Assembly: GCF_003473485.1 (NCBI RefSeq) | Contig: NC_053048.1 | Coordinates: 34,716,755-34,780,754, forward strand | Direction: 5' to 3' | DNA from: Medicago truncatula | Lineage: Eukaryota; Streptophyta; Magnoliopsida; Fabales; Fabaceae | Length of the DNA: 64,000 nt | Part shown: piece by piece, positions 36,301 to 47,448 of the stretch | Numbering within the stretch: position 1 is the first letter of the stretch | Layout: every line of letters starts with the position of its first letter | Notes under the pieces: model-generated | Seen by the model: the letters and a program-made list of their open reading frames with translations, nothing else | Database searches by the model: none | What the model was told of the DNA's origin: nothing | Made by a program: the position numbers and the translations under genes

Positions 36301-39132
36301 CTTCTCAAATGGAAGAGAAGGATTTGACAATCTTGATGATAGAGATAAGATGGATCCATAAGCATGGTGGTTGGTTCATGGTGCTCGAGTTCCATTAGTT
36401 GAAAAGGTTGCACTTAAGCTACTTGCGCAACCTTGTTTATCTTCATCTTGTGAAAGAAATTGGAGCACATATTCATTCTTTGAAGAGAAACAAGATGACA
36501 CCACATAGAGCGGAAACTTTAGTATATGTGCATGGTAACCTTCGACTTCTATCACGGAACACTCCTCAATTTCATCAAGAAATGTGGGATGCCGCTGGAG
36601 ATGAGTTTGACTGATAGTGGATTTCTTGTAGTCGTTGACTTGTCTTTAGATGAGCCATGCTGATTTTCTGAATGTGGAGTGACTAGGATATGATTTGATC
36701 ATTTTGTTGTAGAATATTTTTTCGTAAATGAAAGTACTCAGTTTGTTTTGCTTGATTTATGTCTTCTTTTGGTTGATTGAAGTACTGAGTTTAAATGAAC
36801 ATAAATTTTGCTTCTCATTTTACTCTTTATAAACTGTGCTCATAAATTGCTTTATTTTATTAATATATATAGCAGTGCCCGTGTCCTATGTTTTTTAATT
36901 AGCGATGTCCCCGTTTCTGAGTCCGTGCTTCACAGGCATGCGCATACTGCTGAAATATAGATAATCTAGAATAGAACATATAAGATCTTACTATAGCAAA
37001 AATTGGTGAAAGAAATTTGATGTATTTGGTCAAAAATTTGGCATACATCAACTTTCTTTTACAAATTTTTGTTTATATTTGAGACTGGAGGCAGTAGATC
37101 GTAATATGACGGAATCTTAAGAATAGTTCAAAAGAAAAACAAGACATACCCCCTTACAACTTAAAAGAGTAGAGAGTTCCTTTTATTATTTTTTGGGAGT
37201 AGAGTAGAGAGTTCTTTAGCAGCACAAGAAACTCTTTATAATGAGCAAGACTCTCTTCAACACTACAATTAATGTTTGATTCAGAAGTTGATCTAGAAAT
37301 AGCTACTTCTTTAGCACCAGCTGCCATACAAGCTTCAAAACCATATAAACGTAACCTTCCGCAACTATCGATAAATTCTCAGAAAGCTAATGCAATTACA
37401 CAACATGATAAGGATTCTTTCTGGGGGGTAGGGGTGAAGGTTACACCAAAACAAGAATGATTTTGTCAAACAAACCCTTGAAGGTTGAATGTTTTCAGGA
37501 TTGACTCATGTGCCTTCTGGTCCTTTTCGCAACCAGACAATATCAAAAGAAAAACTTCTGGTTAATATATGAATCACATAACATAACAGAAAAATAATGC
37601 AATTCAACTATCTAGGCAGAAAGATTAGAAATATCAGAGTTACTTACAGCAAAGGAATGTGCCAAATATTTGGAACATCACAGAGAGTGAGTATGTTTAA
37701 TAACTGCAGATACATAGTTTGCTTTAAGAACATTATGTAATGCTTATCATAAGCTAAGTGAAACAGTGTTGAGTTATTTTGTGTCAGTTGCTGGGGTTGG
37801 TAACTGTTGGTTGGCGGCTTGGATTGTGCGGCATGACCTGAGGAGGGTCGTACCAGAGGGGTTTGCAGTTTCGCGTGACTGCGTGAGAGAGAACTACGGA
37901 GAGGGTCTTGTGACGCACCACTGGGAGAAGAGAAGGGCAGTCATGCAGTGGTGGCACTTTGGAAGGCTTCCACCATCAGAGAATTTGAGTGAGTTTAGAA
38001 GTTTAGAGAGAAGAGTGTAATGTGAATCTTAGGAATTTAGAGTGGTTTGGGTCTCTTGCATCTGAGGTGCAAAACAAAAACTCCAGGGTGCTCAAAATGA
38101 AAAAAATATTGTGGTATGTGCAGTTGCACATCCTCTCACCTACACGTGGGTCCGCTCCCGATTCTTCCACCTCTAAGTATTGGACTTTCATTTATCTAGT
38201 CAACCCTCTTTACCGCTGTTTTTATGGAGTTTCTCCACATATGTCCAAATTACCTTCGAAGAGATTCCATAATCTATTCTATGGTGAGAGCCCCTTCATA
38301 GTTCATAAATAAAATCATCATGTGTTTGTAAAGTATTTTACTGAGAAAGAGGGTCTTTTTCTGATGGCTAGTTGTAATTTGTAATTCCTGAGAGGACACA
38401 AAAAGCACTTCCCATTTCGGTGGGGAAAATGAAGAATGCTGGCTTATTGGCTTGATTTAGCGCAGCCACATGTCCCCCTTTTTAGCATATATTTGGTTAG
38501 AACGTGCTTAGTCATTTGTAAATTCCTTCTCAATATTTGATGCTTTCAAGTTTCCTTTGTTTTTCGAGTTTCTGTTCTATTCTTAAATCTTTTATATGGG
38601 AGTGCTTAACAAGGATGGACCCGAGTCGCCCTTGTGCTTCATTTCTAATGATTAATTTTTTAGGTACACCATATCTAACAATTATGAATAATAAAGAGTA
38701 GTTCTTTGTGTTTTCGACCCAAAAAATCCACTAGAATAGGATAGGAGAAAGTGGTTTGTTCTCTCAACAAATAGACAAAGGGAGTGTTACTCTGTCATTT
38801 TACTTGAATATATCAAATTTAAGTTTGTCCACTCCTGGTGTTGATTCCCAAATCCATACTTGATGAATTTTGAGTGCATTTTTCTTTGGCAACACCAAGT
38901 TAGTATTCTAGTAGATTTCTTTTGTTTCTGTTATATTATTTTAAGATTTAATTTAAGAAGTTAGATATCTGGAAATGTTTTCTTCCAAGTATTTGTTAAG
39001 AATATTGATGAATCTGTTTTTACATTTCGACAGACAATATTTAGAGGAGCAATGAATGGAAAGCTCATTGTGAATTGTCCTCTCCCGCCTGAAAGGATAC
39101 CAAAATACCAATTACTGTACAAGGATGTCTAG
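33316..39132 (+). CDS. DIM1-like spliceosomal thioredoxin-fold protein (TXNL4B/DLP type)
   Basis: Four exons, 33316-33447, 33555-33712, 35267-35333 and 39034-39132, join in frame to 151 residues; TXNL4B proteins are about 149. DIM1 family members have a thioredoxin fold without the redox CxxC and act with the U5 snRNP in pre-mRNA splicing and cell-cycle progression. Visible hallmarks are EVDSIIRDTIDKVLVLRFGR at the N-terminus, PNCLHLD where thioredoxins have their active site, LVDVDSPDIQ, YFDITLIPSTLFFFN, KKQDFIDVVETIFRGAMNGK, and the end PKYQLLYKDV. The GAMNGKLIV and LLYKD end fits TXNL4B rather than TXNL4A/YLS8. Intron 3 is 3.7 kb and carries a hAT-derived hairpin. The whole gene lies between two inverted 1.9-kb arms. 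Confidence 0.95.
35602..36750. mobile_element. Hairpin of hAT transposase 3' ends in intron 3 of the DIM1-like gene
   Basis: Arms 35602-36174 and 36208-36750 are reverse complements, about 90% alike by eye, around a 33-bp spacer. The right arm, read on the plus strand, ends with HSLKRNKMTPHRAETLVYVH and then NLRLLSRN. This is the C-terminal dimerisation region of plant hAT transposases. A degenerate CERNWS motif lies just upstream in another frame. Both arms have several frame breaks and encode no active transposase. Confidence 0.85.
36751..39033. other. Rest of DIM1-like intron 3, with unidentified less AT-rich patches
   Basis: Open frames at 37272-37460 and 37766-38020 (including WIVRHDLRRVVPEGFAVSRD) lie in unusually GC-balanced sequence and may be captured gene pieces. 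I recognise neither. Confidence 0.35.
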
Positions 39133-41123
39133 AAATTTATTTAACTCAAACCACCCTCCCCTTTTTTCCTCTTTCCCTTGTAAAAAGTCAAATTATAGTT
39201 TTTTTTTTCTTCTGTTTTTCTTTCTCACCTTTTTCTTAGCAGATGCTGACTTATAATAGTAAGACATGTATATGGGATTTTTTACATGTTGGTTCGACCA
39301 TTAATGAAACAAAAAGCAGATATTCGTCATTTGATTTGAACTCAAGTTGATTAGTATTAGTATTTCATTCATTTATCTCTGCTTTCCTTGTTTTTCAACA
39401 AACAAACAAAAAAATAAGAGTAAGTCTTACTTGACCACAACCCAAATCAAAGATTAATTCGGCACGCACTGATGACAATTTTTAAAAGAGTAAACAACTA
39501 GACGGTGTGACTAATTTTTTTATTATTCGTATGTGTGCGTCTAAATAGTTTTAATTTGTGGTTTTGTCCAAGTAAATATTTTCGACACGTTCCAATGTAT
39601 TTTCAACACGTTCCAATGTGGTTTCAACGTGAATATTAAGACGCTACAAATGTAGCATTAAAGTGGACACATTTTTGGTAAGATTGACGTGAAAACAAAC
39701 ACATACTAAGACAATTTGACAACTTGTAAACGTGATATTTTTCCCAATTGAAGTAGACAAACATTGCTTATCAATAGATTTCGATCAAACACAGATTTAA
39801 TTGCCCCAGTATACTATTTGAGCTCAAAATATATTTTTAACTTGTTAAGTGCTAAATTAAAAGTTTATATCAAAAACATCATTTTTGAAATTTTTACTTT
39901 AGGATGTCATTGAGATATATAAGGATTAACTTATTAAGTCGTATCTGTTAAAAATCATTAACCTATATATGTCTTAGTGACAAATCAAGTAGTGTTAGAT
40001 TTATGGAAGTCTTAGTGACAAATCATTAATCTACTGTCCTGGTCATCTAAAGAAACAGCGCTCAGCAGCTGCTACAAGCACATAACAGCAGCATAGCTGC
40101 AGCATCCCATACCTGGCAGTAACAGCCCCCAAAAACACCAACCAAACACTCCATGTTACTTTCAAAATGAGAAAAAAGATTATTGCAAGGATTTAATCAT
40201 GATTACTTTTCTATGATATTTTGTATTACTTAATCTCAGACAAGATTACCTACTAACTTATTATTTCTAAAACATTCTACTATTGCCAACGCATAAATCC
40301 AAAGCCTAGACATATGATGTGTTTTCATCTCTTCATTGTATGTTAGTCATCATACATTGAAAGTATTTTATTTCTATCCTTATCTACACAAGGTGTTTTC
40401 TCTTATATCAATACCATGACATCAGAAAGTTTTTCTATATATAACAGTTTGTTCAAATTAATTATTTATAGATTAAGCTTACTTATTTGACACTTAATGT
40501 TTAAGCTTTTTAAACAAAAGTCATAGAGACAAGACAACTTTTAACTAGCCAAACCATTAAGTAAAATTCTTGGTAAACCCTTAGAGTTGTGACACGTAAA
40601 ATCTATATATAGTTCAAGACACCTCATATCTTATAGTGATTTTATAGTTCAATACATACGAGCCACATGCTGATTCATATGTGCTACACACTTAGTAGCA
40701 AGTAATTGAGGCTGCAACTAACAATAAGAAAACCAATTAGAAGCAAATGAAAAGGCAAATAAGATAAAATTGGGATGGTAACAACGATCTCAGCAAAGGA
40801 AATTACATCAGGGTGCTCAATTACAAACGCATGCTTTGTCATTCTATTTTTATGCTCTTTTAAACTACAAAACAATCATTCAAAGCATTCCACCTTTAGT
40901 AAATTCCGAGTTGACAACAACACATTAGTAAACCTAGGAAAAGGAGTTCGTAAGTTCATACATGGTCTGCAAAATAGTTGTATTCCAAGGATCAAGTTCC
41001 CGACAAATAACTCAGGAATGACACTTGTAATATTCATCGCATGGACCTTGTTTTACCAAACCATTAATACTCTTCATTAGTGTATAAAAATTAGGAATTA
41101 ATTTGATATTAAAAAAATGATAT
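39133..41123. other. 3' region of the DIM1-like gene and spacer
   Basis: The likely 3' UTR extends to about 39450. The remainder is AT-rich. An open frame at 40775-41080 shows no family motif. Leftward transcription from the right arm would cross this region. Confidence 0.45.
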
Positions 41124-41291
41124 CAAAAAATTGAAAACTAGATAGTGACACAAGCAAAAATCGAAGCAAGAAATGAACGAAGCAAGAAAATTATTAATAG
41201 AAGTGAAATTGAATACTAACCGATACATAATTGGTTGCGAGATTGAAACATTTGCTTGGGGAGGATTATATTTTTTTTTTTTGAGGGAGGA

Positions 41292-41298
41292 TTATATA
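41292..41298 (-). promoter_or_regulatory. Inverted copy of the DIM1-like TATA box
   Basis: TATATAA on the minus strand inside the right arm, with the same GCGCGC neighbour as at 32801-32816. If active it would direct transcription leftward, toward the 3' end of the DIM1-like gene. Confidence 0.45.
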
Positions 41299-42554
41299 AA
41301 AAGCGCGCATAAGGAAAAGGGATTTGGGGTAGTAGATTCTCTTCTCTTGGTTGGAAAAAAAAAAATTGAGAAAATAATGTGGAGATTTTGATTGTTAATC
41401 TTCATATTATCTATCTTAAACCTTAGATTATTGGTAATGTGAAAATTAATGGTTAATATCTTCACATTATTTCCTCGATTTTTTTCAACTTAAACAATCT
41501 ATTTCTAGGACTTGGGGTCGTTTTTGTAAGATTGTGACGTTTGCTTAGTTTTTTATTTTAAAATAAAAAAAATTACATGTTGTTTGATTTAGTTAAGTGG
41601 ATGGTTATGTATGTGTTGATTTTTGTAAAATGGACTGAAATGGGAGTGGGGGCAAATGTGCTATTTTTAAAATTAGGGGTCAAAATCGCTAGTTTATAAA
41701 CATTGAGGGGGCTAAAAGTACATTTAAGTCTTTTTATAATTAAACTTTATTAAAGGCCAACTATCACTCTTGTAAAAATAAAAATTATCACAAGAAGTGT
41801 TTTGCGATCAAATAAGAGGAACACATACACCATCATCATTAGAGGAAATACGTTGCACCAAGTTAGATTTTGCAAGACTTAAGTTTGTCCTGTCAAAATA
41901 TTTAAGGTCTAACTATTTATTGTTGTCTATCATAAGCTTTTTTTCGGCTTAATTTTGGATTTTTGAAAATATATTAATTTGCACGTTTAAGCACATATTT
42001 TCTGGCTTTGTACTTTGAAATTTTGAGATCTGTTTGAGCCTAATATCAGCTTGTTAGCATGTTTCTAAATGGTGAGTCATAATTAATCTCTGATGTATTT
42101 CTTTGACTAATTTTTGAAATTATTTGCATATTGATCTATGGTCACTCTGTAGACCATAACTTGGGTTGTGATTATTGGATTGAAGTGTACGAGCATTCGT
42201 TGGAAATATAATAAGTAGAGCAACAACTTGCATGTTGAACCCAAAACCTAATTCAGATGTCTTGAAGGTCACAAATATGACATCTAAAGCAGTCGACTAC
42301 GGTTTTGTGCCACTTGCTTTTTTCATGGGCTGGGATTTACTTGTTCAAACTCGGATCCTTATTATGTAATACCCTAAGATTATAAATAAGGATGTTGCAG
42401 GCAGCCGAAAATTATCTTCACATTACGCACTTTTCCTTTCAAACATTATGTGTGAACCTTCAATGTGAGGCTAAAAGTCCTAGGTTGATTCACTCATTAC
42501 ATATTGTTTATTGAGATAATGAGGTTCAGTTTTTCAATGTTATTCATTTTCAGT

Positions 42555-42740
42555 TTCAATGTTGCTAGCACCAAAAACTCTATGAGCAATGGTAAACTTG
42601 GCAGGATCAGTATAGGAGGAAAATAAGATGCCAAAGCACACTTATCAACAGTACATCTTCTCCTCAAAATCTTGCAAGCAGCACAAGGACTCATAACAAC
42701 AACTTGAGGAGGACCTTGAGGTAATAATGGTGGTGAATTA
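42555..42740 (-). pseudogene. LBD fragment, second copy
   Basis: Same frameshifted LOB-domain start as at 31369-31553, here on the minus strand. It was copied as part of the arm. Confidence 0.9.
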
Positions 42741-43187
42741 GATCAAGTAGGAGAATTATGAAAAAATGGAGCAATGAAAGTGTCACTAGTAGTAGTACCC
42801 TTTGTTTTTTCCTATACGTTTCTATGTGCATTTGAAGTAATGGAATAAGGACTCATTGTGTTTTTTTTTCAACTTCTACTTTTATGACCATTTTTTTTTA
42901 AAAAAAAACTAACATATATCTAAATTACTACTTTAATTATTGATTATTACTACTTCCTTTTTGTTCCATATATCTAAATTTATTGGTATGAGATTTGCTT
43001 CTTAATCCACTACATCCTCTTTATTACAACTCCAATATCATCCAACAAAAGGCACTGACTTTTGAGGGAAATGATGAACTCCGCAACTTATTAATAACCC
43101 TTTTAAGCATGTCTGCGAGTGCGATCTAGCCAACCAATTAACCGTGCTAACAATGGTTTCACAACACTAATATATTACTCATAATCC

Positions 43188-43590
43188 CAATTTCATAATC
43201 AATCAACCAATTAAACACTAATAGATTCATATAAAAGAATCCAAAATCAAAAAACCCTAATTAAAAAAAAGGAGATTCGTTCATTCAGATTGTTCTGTCG
43301 AGTGTTAGAAAACGAACCTGGAAGAAATCTGTCGAGGAAGAAATCTGGAAAGCGTGCGCCACAGAGCTGGAGGAAGAAATCTGTCGAGGAAGAAATCTCA
43401 ATTTCATAATCAATCAACCAATTAAACACTATTAGATTCATATAAAAGAATCCAAAATCAAAAAACCCTAATTATAAAAAAGGAGATTCGTTCATTCAAA
43501 TTGTTCTGTCGAGTGTTAGAAAACGAATCTGGAAGAAATCTCTCGAGGAAGATGTCGAGGAAGAAATCTGGAATTTTGATGAAGAATGTG
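43188..43590. repeat. Tandem duplication, 211-bp period
   Basis: Copy 1 starts at 43188 and copy 2 at 43399, both with CAATTTCATAATCAATCAAC. Each includes AAAAAACCCTAATTA and GAAGAAATCTG motifs. GTCGAGGAAGAAATCTGGAA recurs as a smaller internal repeat. It resembles a duplicated gene leader with no coding exon. Confidence 0.8.
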
Positions 43591-44180
43591 ATTATTTTTC
43601 AATCATTCCATGTGATTGATCAAAGTAAGTAGTAAAATGTGATTTTGAGGAAGAAATCTGGAATTTTGATGTAAAATGTGATTATTTTGATGAAGTATAT
43701 GATTAATTTTCAATCACATGGAAAGCGTGTGCAAGTTGGGCCTTTTGATGAAGCTGAATGAATTTTGATGGTGAAGATGCATGAATTGGTCGTGATTGAA
43801 AAATATTTACTACTACTGTGCTTATCCAATTTGGATGTAAGTATATAGCAATTGATAGATCATTGTGCCCTAATTCTTAGCATTTTTGCATGACTTATTG
43901 GGGTAAATTTTCAAAGCTTTTATGTACTTCATTTCTTAACTCTTAATGCTAGGTGCATTTAGAAACTAAATTTGAGGCTAAAATAATTGAAGCAATATAT
44001 GAGCAAGTAAATGGTTGTTGTCCTTGACGATGATTTAGATCCGAATGTATTGTAGGATTTGATGCCGAAGAATCGCTAGACCTAATGTTGATGAAGAGAA
44101 ATTTGAAGTTACGAATTGCTAAATATGAAAGATATTTAGACCAAAATCATACATATGAAAATATAGCATAATTAAACAAG

Positions 44181-44341
44181 GGTTTTGCTAGAAGTCACAT
44201 ATGAAGGTGTCTTTTAGCAACTCACACCTTAATGTGTGATTTCCACTTTTTAAGTTAGGGAAATGTTAACTAGTTTTAGCAAATGCTCATAGAATAACTT
44301 CCTAAAAGATCCTTCATAAAAGGTGTCTTCTAGCAAAACTC
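44181..44341. mobile_element. Small MITE
   Basis: GGTTTTGCTAGAAGTCAC at the left is the inverse of GTGTCTTCTAGCAAAACTC at the right. It is about 160 bp with an AT-rich interior. Confidence 0.65.
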
Positions 44342-44704
44342 ATTACACAATATTATTAATATCATAAGTTCATAACTGTGTACCTTGAATAGTTGAGAAT
44401 AGTTGATTGAGAATAGTTGAAGAATCCATTGAGACTTGAGAGAATTAAAGTTTTTGAGAAATGTTTATGCCGCCTTACTTATCAAGTTTTCTTTGTTTCC
44501 GGTGTATCTAATTTAATGGGATAGTTAGATTATATGCTCATTAGGGGAGGCAAGGACCTCTCAAATGAGTTGACTAATAAGAACGGCTCAATCCATCACG
44601 CTCTGTTGACATTAAGCCCAATATAAATAACAAGTACAATAACATTAAATATTTAATACCATATATTTCATTTATATTTTAATAATTAATAAAGGTAAAT
44701 CAAG

Positions 44705-44825
44705 TTCCGTTAGTTTAACTCAATTAACAGGGACATTGCATAATTTATGCAGGGGCCGGGGTTCGAACTCTGAACACCCCAATTCTCCACATTTAAATGT
44801 GTGAGCTCAAGCCACTAGACTGATA
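44705..44825 (+). mobile_element. tRNA-derived SINE relic
   Basis: A box A-like TTTAACTCAATTAACAGGG and a box B-like GGGGTTCGAACTCTG are spaced for Pol III. They are followed by CCACTAGACTGATAG and an A-rich tail from 44826. Confidence 0.5.
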
Positions 44826-45089
44826 GAAAAAAAAGAAAAAAAAAACATGATTTTCTAACTTGCAGTGCTTAACGTGTAATAAATGCCCTTTTTTTTTGAA
44901 GTTTCCAAGTCTTATGAATGAGTCAATTAATTAGCTTTTTTCTTAAAAATCATTTTTTCCTCTCTCTCTTCTATTTTTTCTCAAATGCTCTACTGATATA
45001 TTTTTGAATTATCAAAAATAAAATATATATTAAACACCAAAAGCAACTCCTCTAGCATAAGGTGTGTCAAATGAGTTACTTTAAAAACA

Positions 45090-45480
45090 ATGAGTCATAC
45101 AAGCAATCAGAAACCAACTATTAAGCGATGCCCAAGCATTGAAAGGGACTTGAACACCACCTATATGTACTAAACCTAAAAACAACATTTTTGACTTTCA
45201 ACCAGGCTAAAGACATATATTTAACTTTATCTAACAACCTGGGAATAGAAGTTACAATATTGTTGAAGAGTCTGTTATTACGTTCGTTCCATAAAATTCA
45301 AACGCACAAAAGCCAAATAAGCTAAAGGAAAGCTCGAGTTGCTTTACCACCACCTGTAAAGTTCACAAACCGAAGAAAAAGATCTAGTAGAACATTGGTG
45401 TCACACCTATAATACCCAATTAATGGCGCACAAAAGGCCATAAAGATGAAAAAGCATCGCAAGATAAAAACAAATGTTGT
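45090..45480 (-). mobile_element. LINE 3' end, minus strand
   Basis: Read on the minus strand, one frame gives WLLCVWILWNERNNRLFNN, then LLDKVKYMSLAWLKVKNVVF and CLGIA. This is the same C-terminal signature as the LINE end at 23735-23930. It is 5' truncated. Confidence 0.75.
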
Positions 45481-45678
45481 GGCATGAAATATGACCTTCT
45501 TCAGTTTTAATCTCCGTAAATTTTCAATTAATTACTCCATGAAATATGATTCATCCCTTTCCCTTAATTTTCGTCAATTTTTCTTTTACCCACTAGTTAA
45601 AAATCAGTGTCAAGGAGTATGATTCTTTCCTATCTAGTTTGCAATACTTTATTTCATTTAGAATTTGATTGTAAGGTA

Positions 45679-45972
45679 CTCCATCCGTCCTTAATTATAA
45701 GACCCTTTTGAGAATTTTTTTTTACCCCTTTTTATAAGACCCTTTGTTATTTCCAACTACATTAATTATTTCTTTACCTACATGCCCCTATTTATTATAC
45801 ATCTTTTTCTTCAATCAGCAATAAGTAGCATATGGAAAACATAAACTAACTCTCTTTCTTAAGGATAAAATTGTAAAAACAATAGTGATTACAAACAACT
45901 TTAATACAAATATCCGCTTTCTTAATTCCCATGATTTTAGCAAAAGGGTCTTATAATTAGGGACGGAGGGAG
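45679..45972. mobile_element. Stowaway-like MITE
   Basis: CTCCATCCGTCCTTAATTAT and ATAATTAGGGACGGAGGGAG are inverted ends flanked by TA on both sides. Confidence 0.9.
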
Positions 45973-46280
45973 TATATATTAATTGATGGGAACATGCATG
46001 AATCACTATCCAAAATTGAAGATTCAACGTGATGTATGTATAGACTTTGATCTGGTTTGTTTGCAATCACTATAAAAATGAGAGAGAGCCTTTTAGGAAA
46101 AAGAGGGAGAGAAAAACAGTTTTCAAGAAAATGTTTAATTAAATGACTCATTTAATAAGACTTATAAAACCCCAAAAATTCATGCATTTATTATTCCTTA
46201 AGCTTTGTGCAACCTTGCACATGTTAGAAAAACCCAACAAAATATCTAAAAATAGTATACAACGGCAAAATATTTAAAAA

Positions 46281-46462
46281 GGATTTTTCTAACATGTGCA
46301 AATTTGCACATGTTAAAGATACTAAAGTAGTAAGTTTATATTGGAACTTGTGTATTTTACATTAAATATATATTCTTTTTTATAACAAGTGTGATTTTCA
46401 ATAAAAAGTTGCTTCTTTTAGTATCCTTAACATGTGCAAATTTGCACATGTTAGAAAAATCC
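46281..46462. mobile_element. Nested MITE 1, 9-bp target duplication
   Basis: Ends GGATTTTTCTAACATGTGC and its complement. The flanking ATTTAAAAA at 46272-46280 and 46463-46471 is a perfect 9-bp duplication, as for Mutator-like elements. Confidence 0.85.
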
Positions 46463-46476
46463 ATTTAAAAATAATA

Positions 46477-46735
46477 CTCCCTCCGTTTCAAAATACATGT
46501 CCAAGTCAACCACTTCACATATGCCAATGCATAATTTTGACTGTTAATATATTTAATTTTCTAAAGTAAAAAATTATAAAAATTTAATATTTTGAAAATA
46601 TTTGTCGAGACAAATCAAACAACATCTTACATGCTAATATTTGTATTTATATATTAGTTAAAAAGTATGGTCAAAGTAAGTCAAGTGAATAGTGCACATT
46701 GCAAAAATTGGACATGTATTTTGAAACGGAGGGAG
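46477..46735. mobile_element. Nested MITE 2, Stowaway-like
   Basis: Ends CTCCCTCCGTTTCAAAATAC and GTATTTTGAAACGGAGGGAG are perfect inverted repeats with TA on both sides. Confidence 0.9.
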
Positions 46736-46744
46736 TATGATAAA

Positions 46745-47116
46745 GGTTTAAATATGCAAACCGTCCCTGACTCCCTGTAATTTGAGCGCATTTTGATTTT
46801 CGTCCCTGTAGAAAAAATAAAATTAATTACATCCCTGTAAAAAAAATTTTATTTAAATATGTCCCTGACCCCACTTCATTGGTGATTTGGCAAGGTTTTA
46901 GGCCACGTGGCAAGTGCTGACTGTGCAACTTATGCCACACGGCGCTCTGTGCAACTGCCATGTGGCCCAAAACCTTGCCAAATCACCAATGAAGTGGGGC
47001 CAGAGACATTTTTAAAACAATTTTTTTTTTACAGGGATGTAATTAATTTTCTATTTTTTACAGGGACGAAAATCAAAATGCTTTCAAATTACGAGGGCGG
47101 TTTGCATATTTAAGCA
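46745..47116. mobile_element. Nested MITE 3, foldback with 9-bp target duplication
   Basis: TATGATAAA at 46736-46744 and 47117-47125 flanks a 372-bp foldback. The arms contain TCGTCCCTG / CAGGGACGA and CTTCATTGGTGATTTGGCAA with its complement. The tip holds several GCCACGTGGC-like palindromes. Confidence 0.85.
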
Positions 47117-47395
47117 TATGATAAAACATAAATCACCGAAATATCTATACTTTCGGATCTGCAACATTGACGTCCAAATCATTGCTTGAATTTATAATTG
47201 ATTGATGTAGATCTTTCAATAGAAACTCCAATTTTTATTTTTTCTGTTACATGACGTAAGTTGATTTAATTTTTTTTTTAAATTTCATTACACTTATGCT
47301 TCTAGGGAATGAAATTTACACAGTAGTGCGGTGCCTATATTAAAAACATTGCTACTAACAAAATTCATTATAAATTGCTACTTATGAAAATTCAC

Positions 47396-47402
47396 TATAA
47401 AT
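47396..47402 (+). promoter_or_regulatory. TATA box of the DUF1499 gene
   Basis: TATAAAT, 53 bp before the ATG at 47449. A second TATAAAT lies about 27 bp further upstream in a short direct repeat. Confidence 0.5.
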
Positions 47403-47448
47403 TGAACTTCATTTTACTCCTTCAAGTGCAGTCTGTTCTCTCTCATCC

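Larger units (their letters stand above)
41124..43067 (-). repeat. Right arm of large inverted repeat (1,944 bp)
   Basis: Reverse complement of 31042-32985. It carries the same LBD fragment (42555-42740, minus strand, same two-base frameshift) and a copy of the DIM1-like upstream region at its inner end. The few differences by eye include CGATACATAATTGG here against the complement of CCAATTCTGTTTCG on the left. Confidence 0.95.
46234..47235. repeat. Dispersed repeat interrupted by three MITEs
   Basis: Removing 46281-46462, 46477-46735 and 46745-47116, with one copy of each target duplication, restores the order seen in the uninterrupted copy at 25550-25700: ACAACGGCAAAAT, then AAAAATAATATGATAAA, then AAATCACCGAAATA, then GGATCTGCAAC. 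Confidence 0.85.

Noticed and set aside
40775-41080. 101-codon open frame left of the right arm
   Set aside because: No ATG context, splice signals or family motif; the opposite-strand frame is equally open.
31042-43067. Reading the inverted arms as a transposon that captured the DIM1-like gene
   Set aside because: No matching target duplication (AAAATTTG-side against GAAATGATG-side) and no short terminal motif. The arm contains the gene's own promoter region, which fits segmental duplication better.
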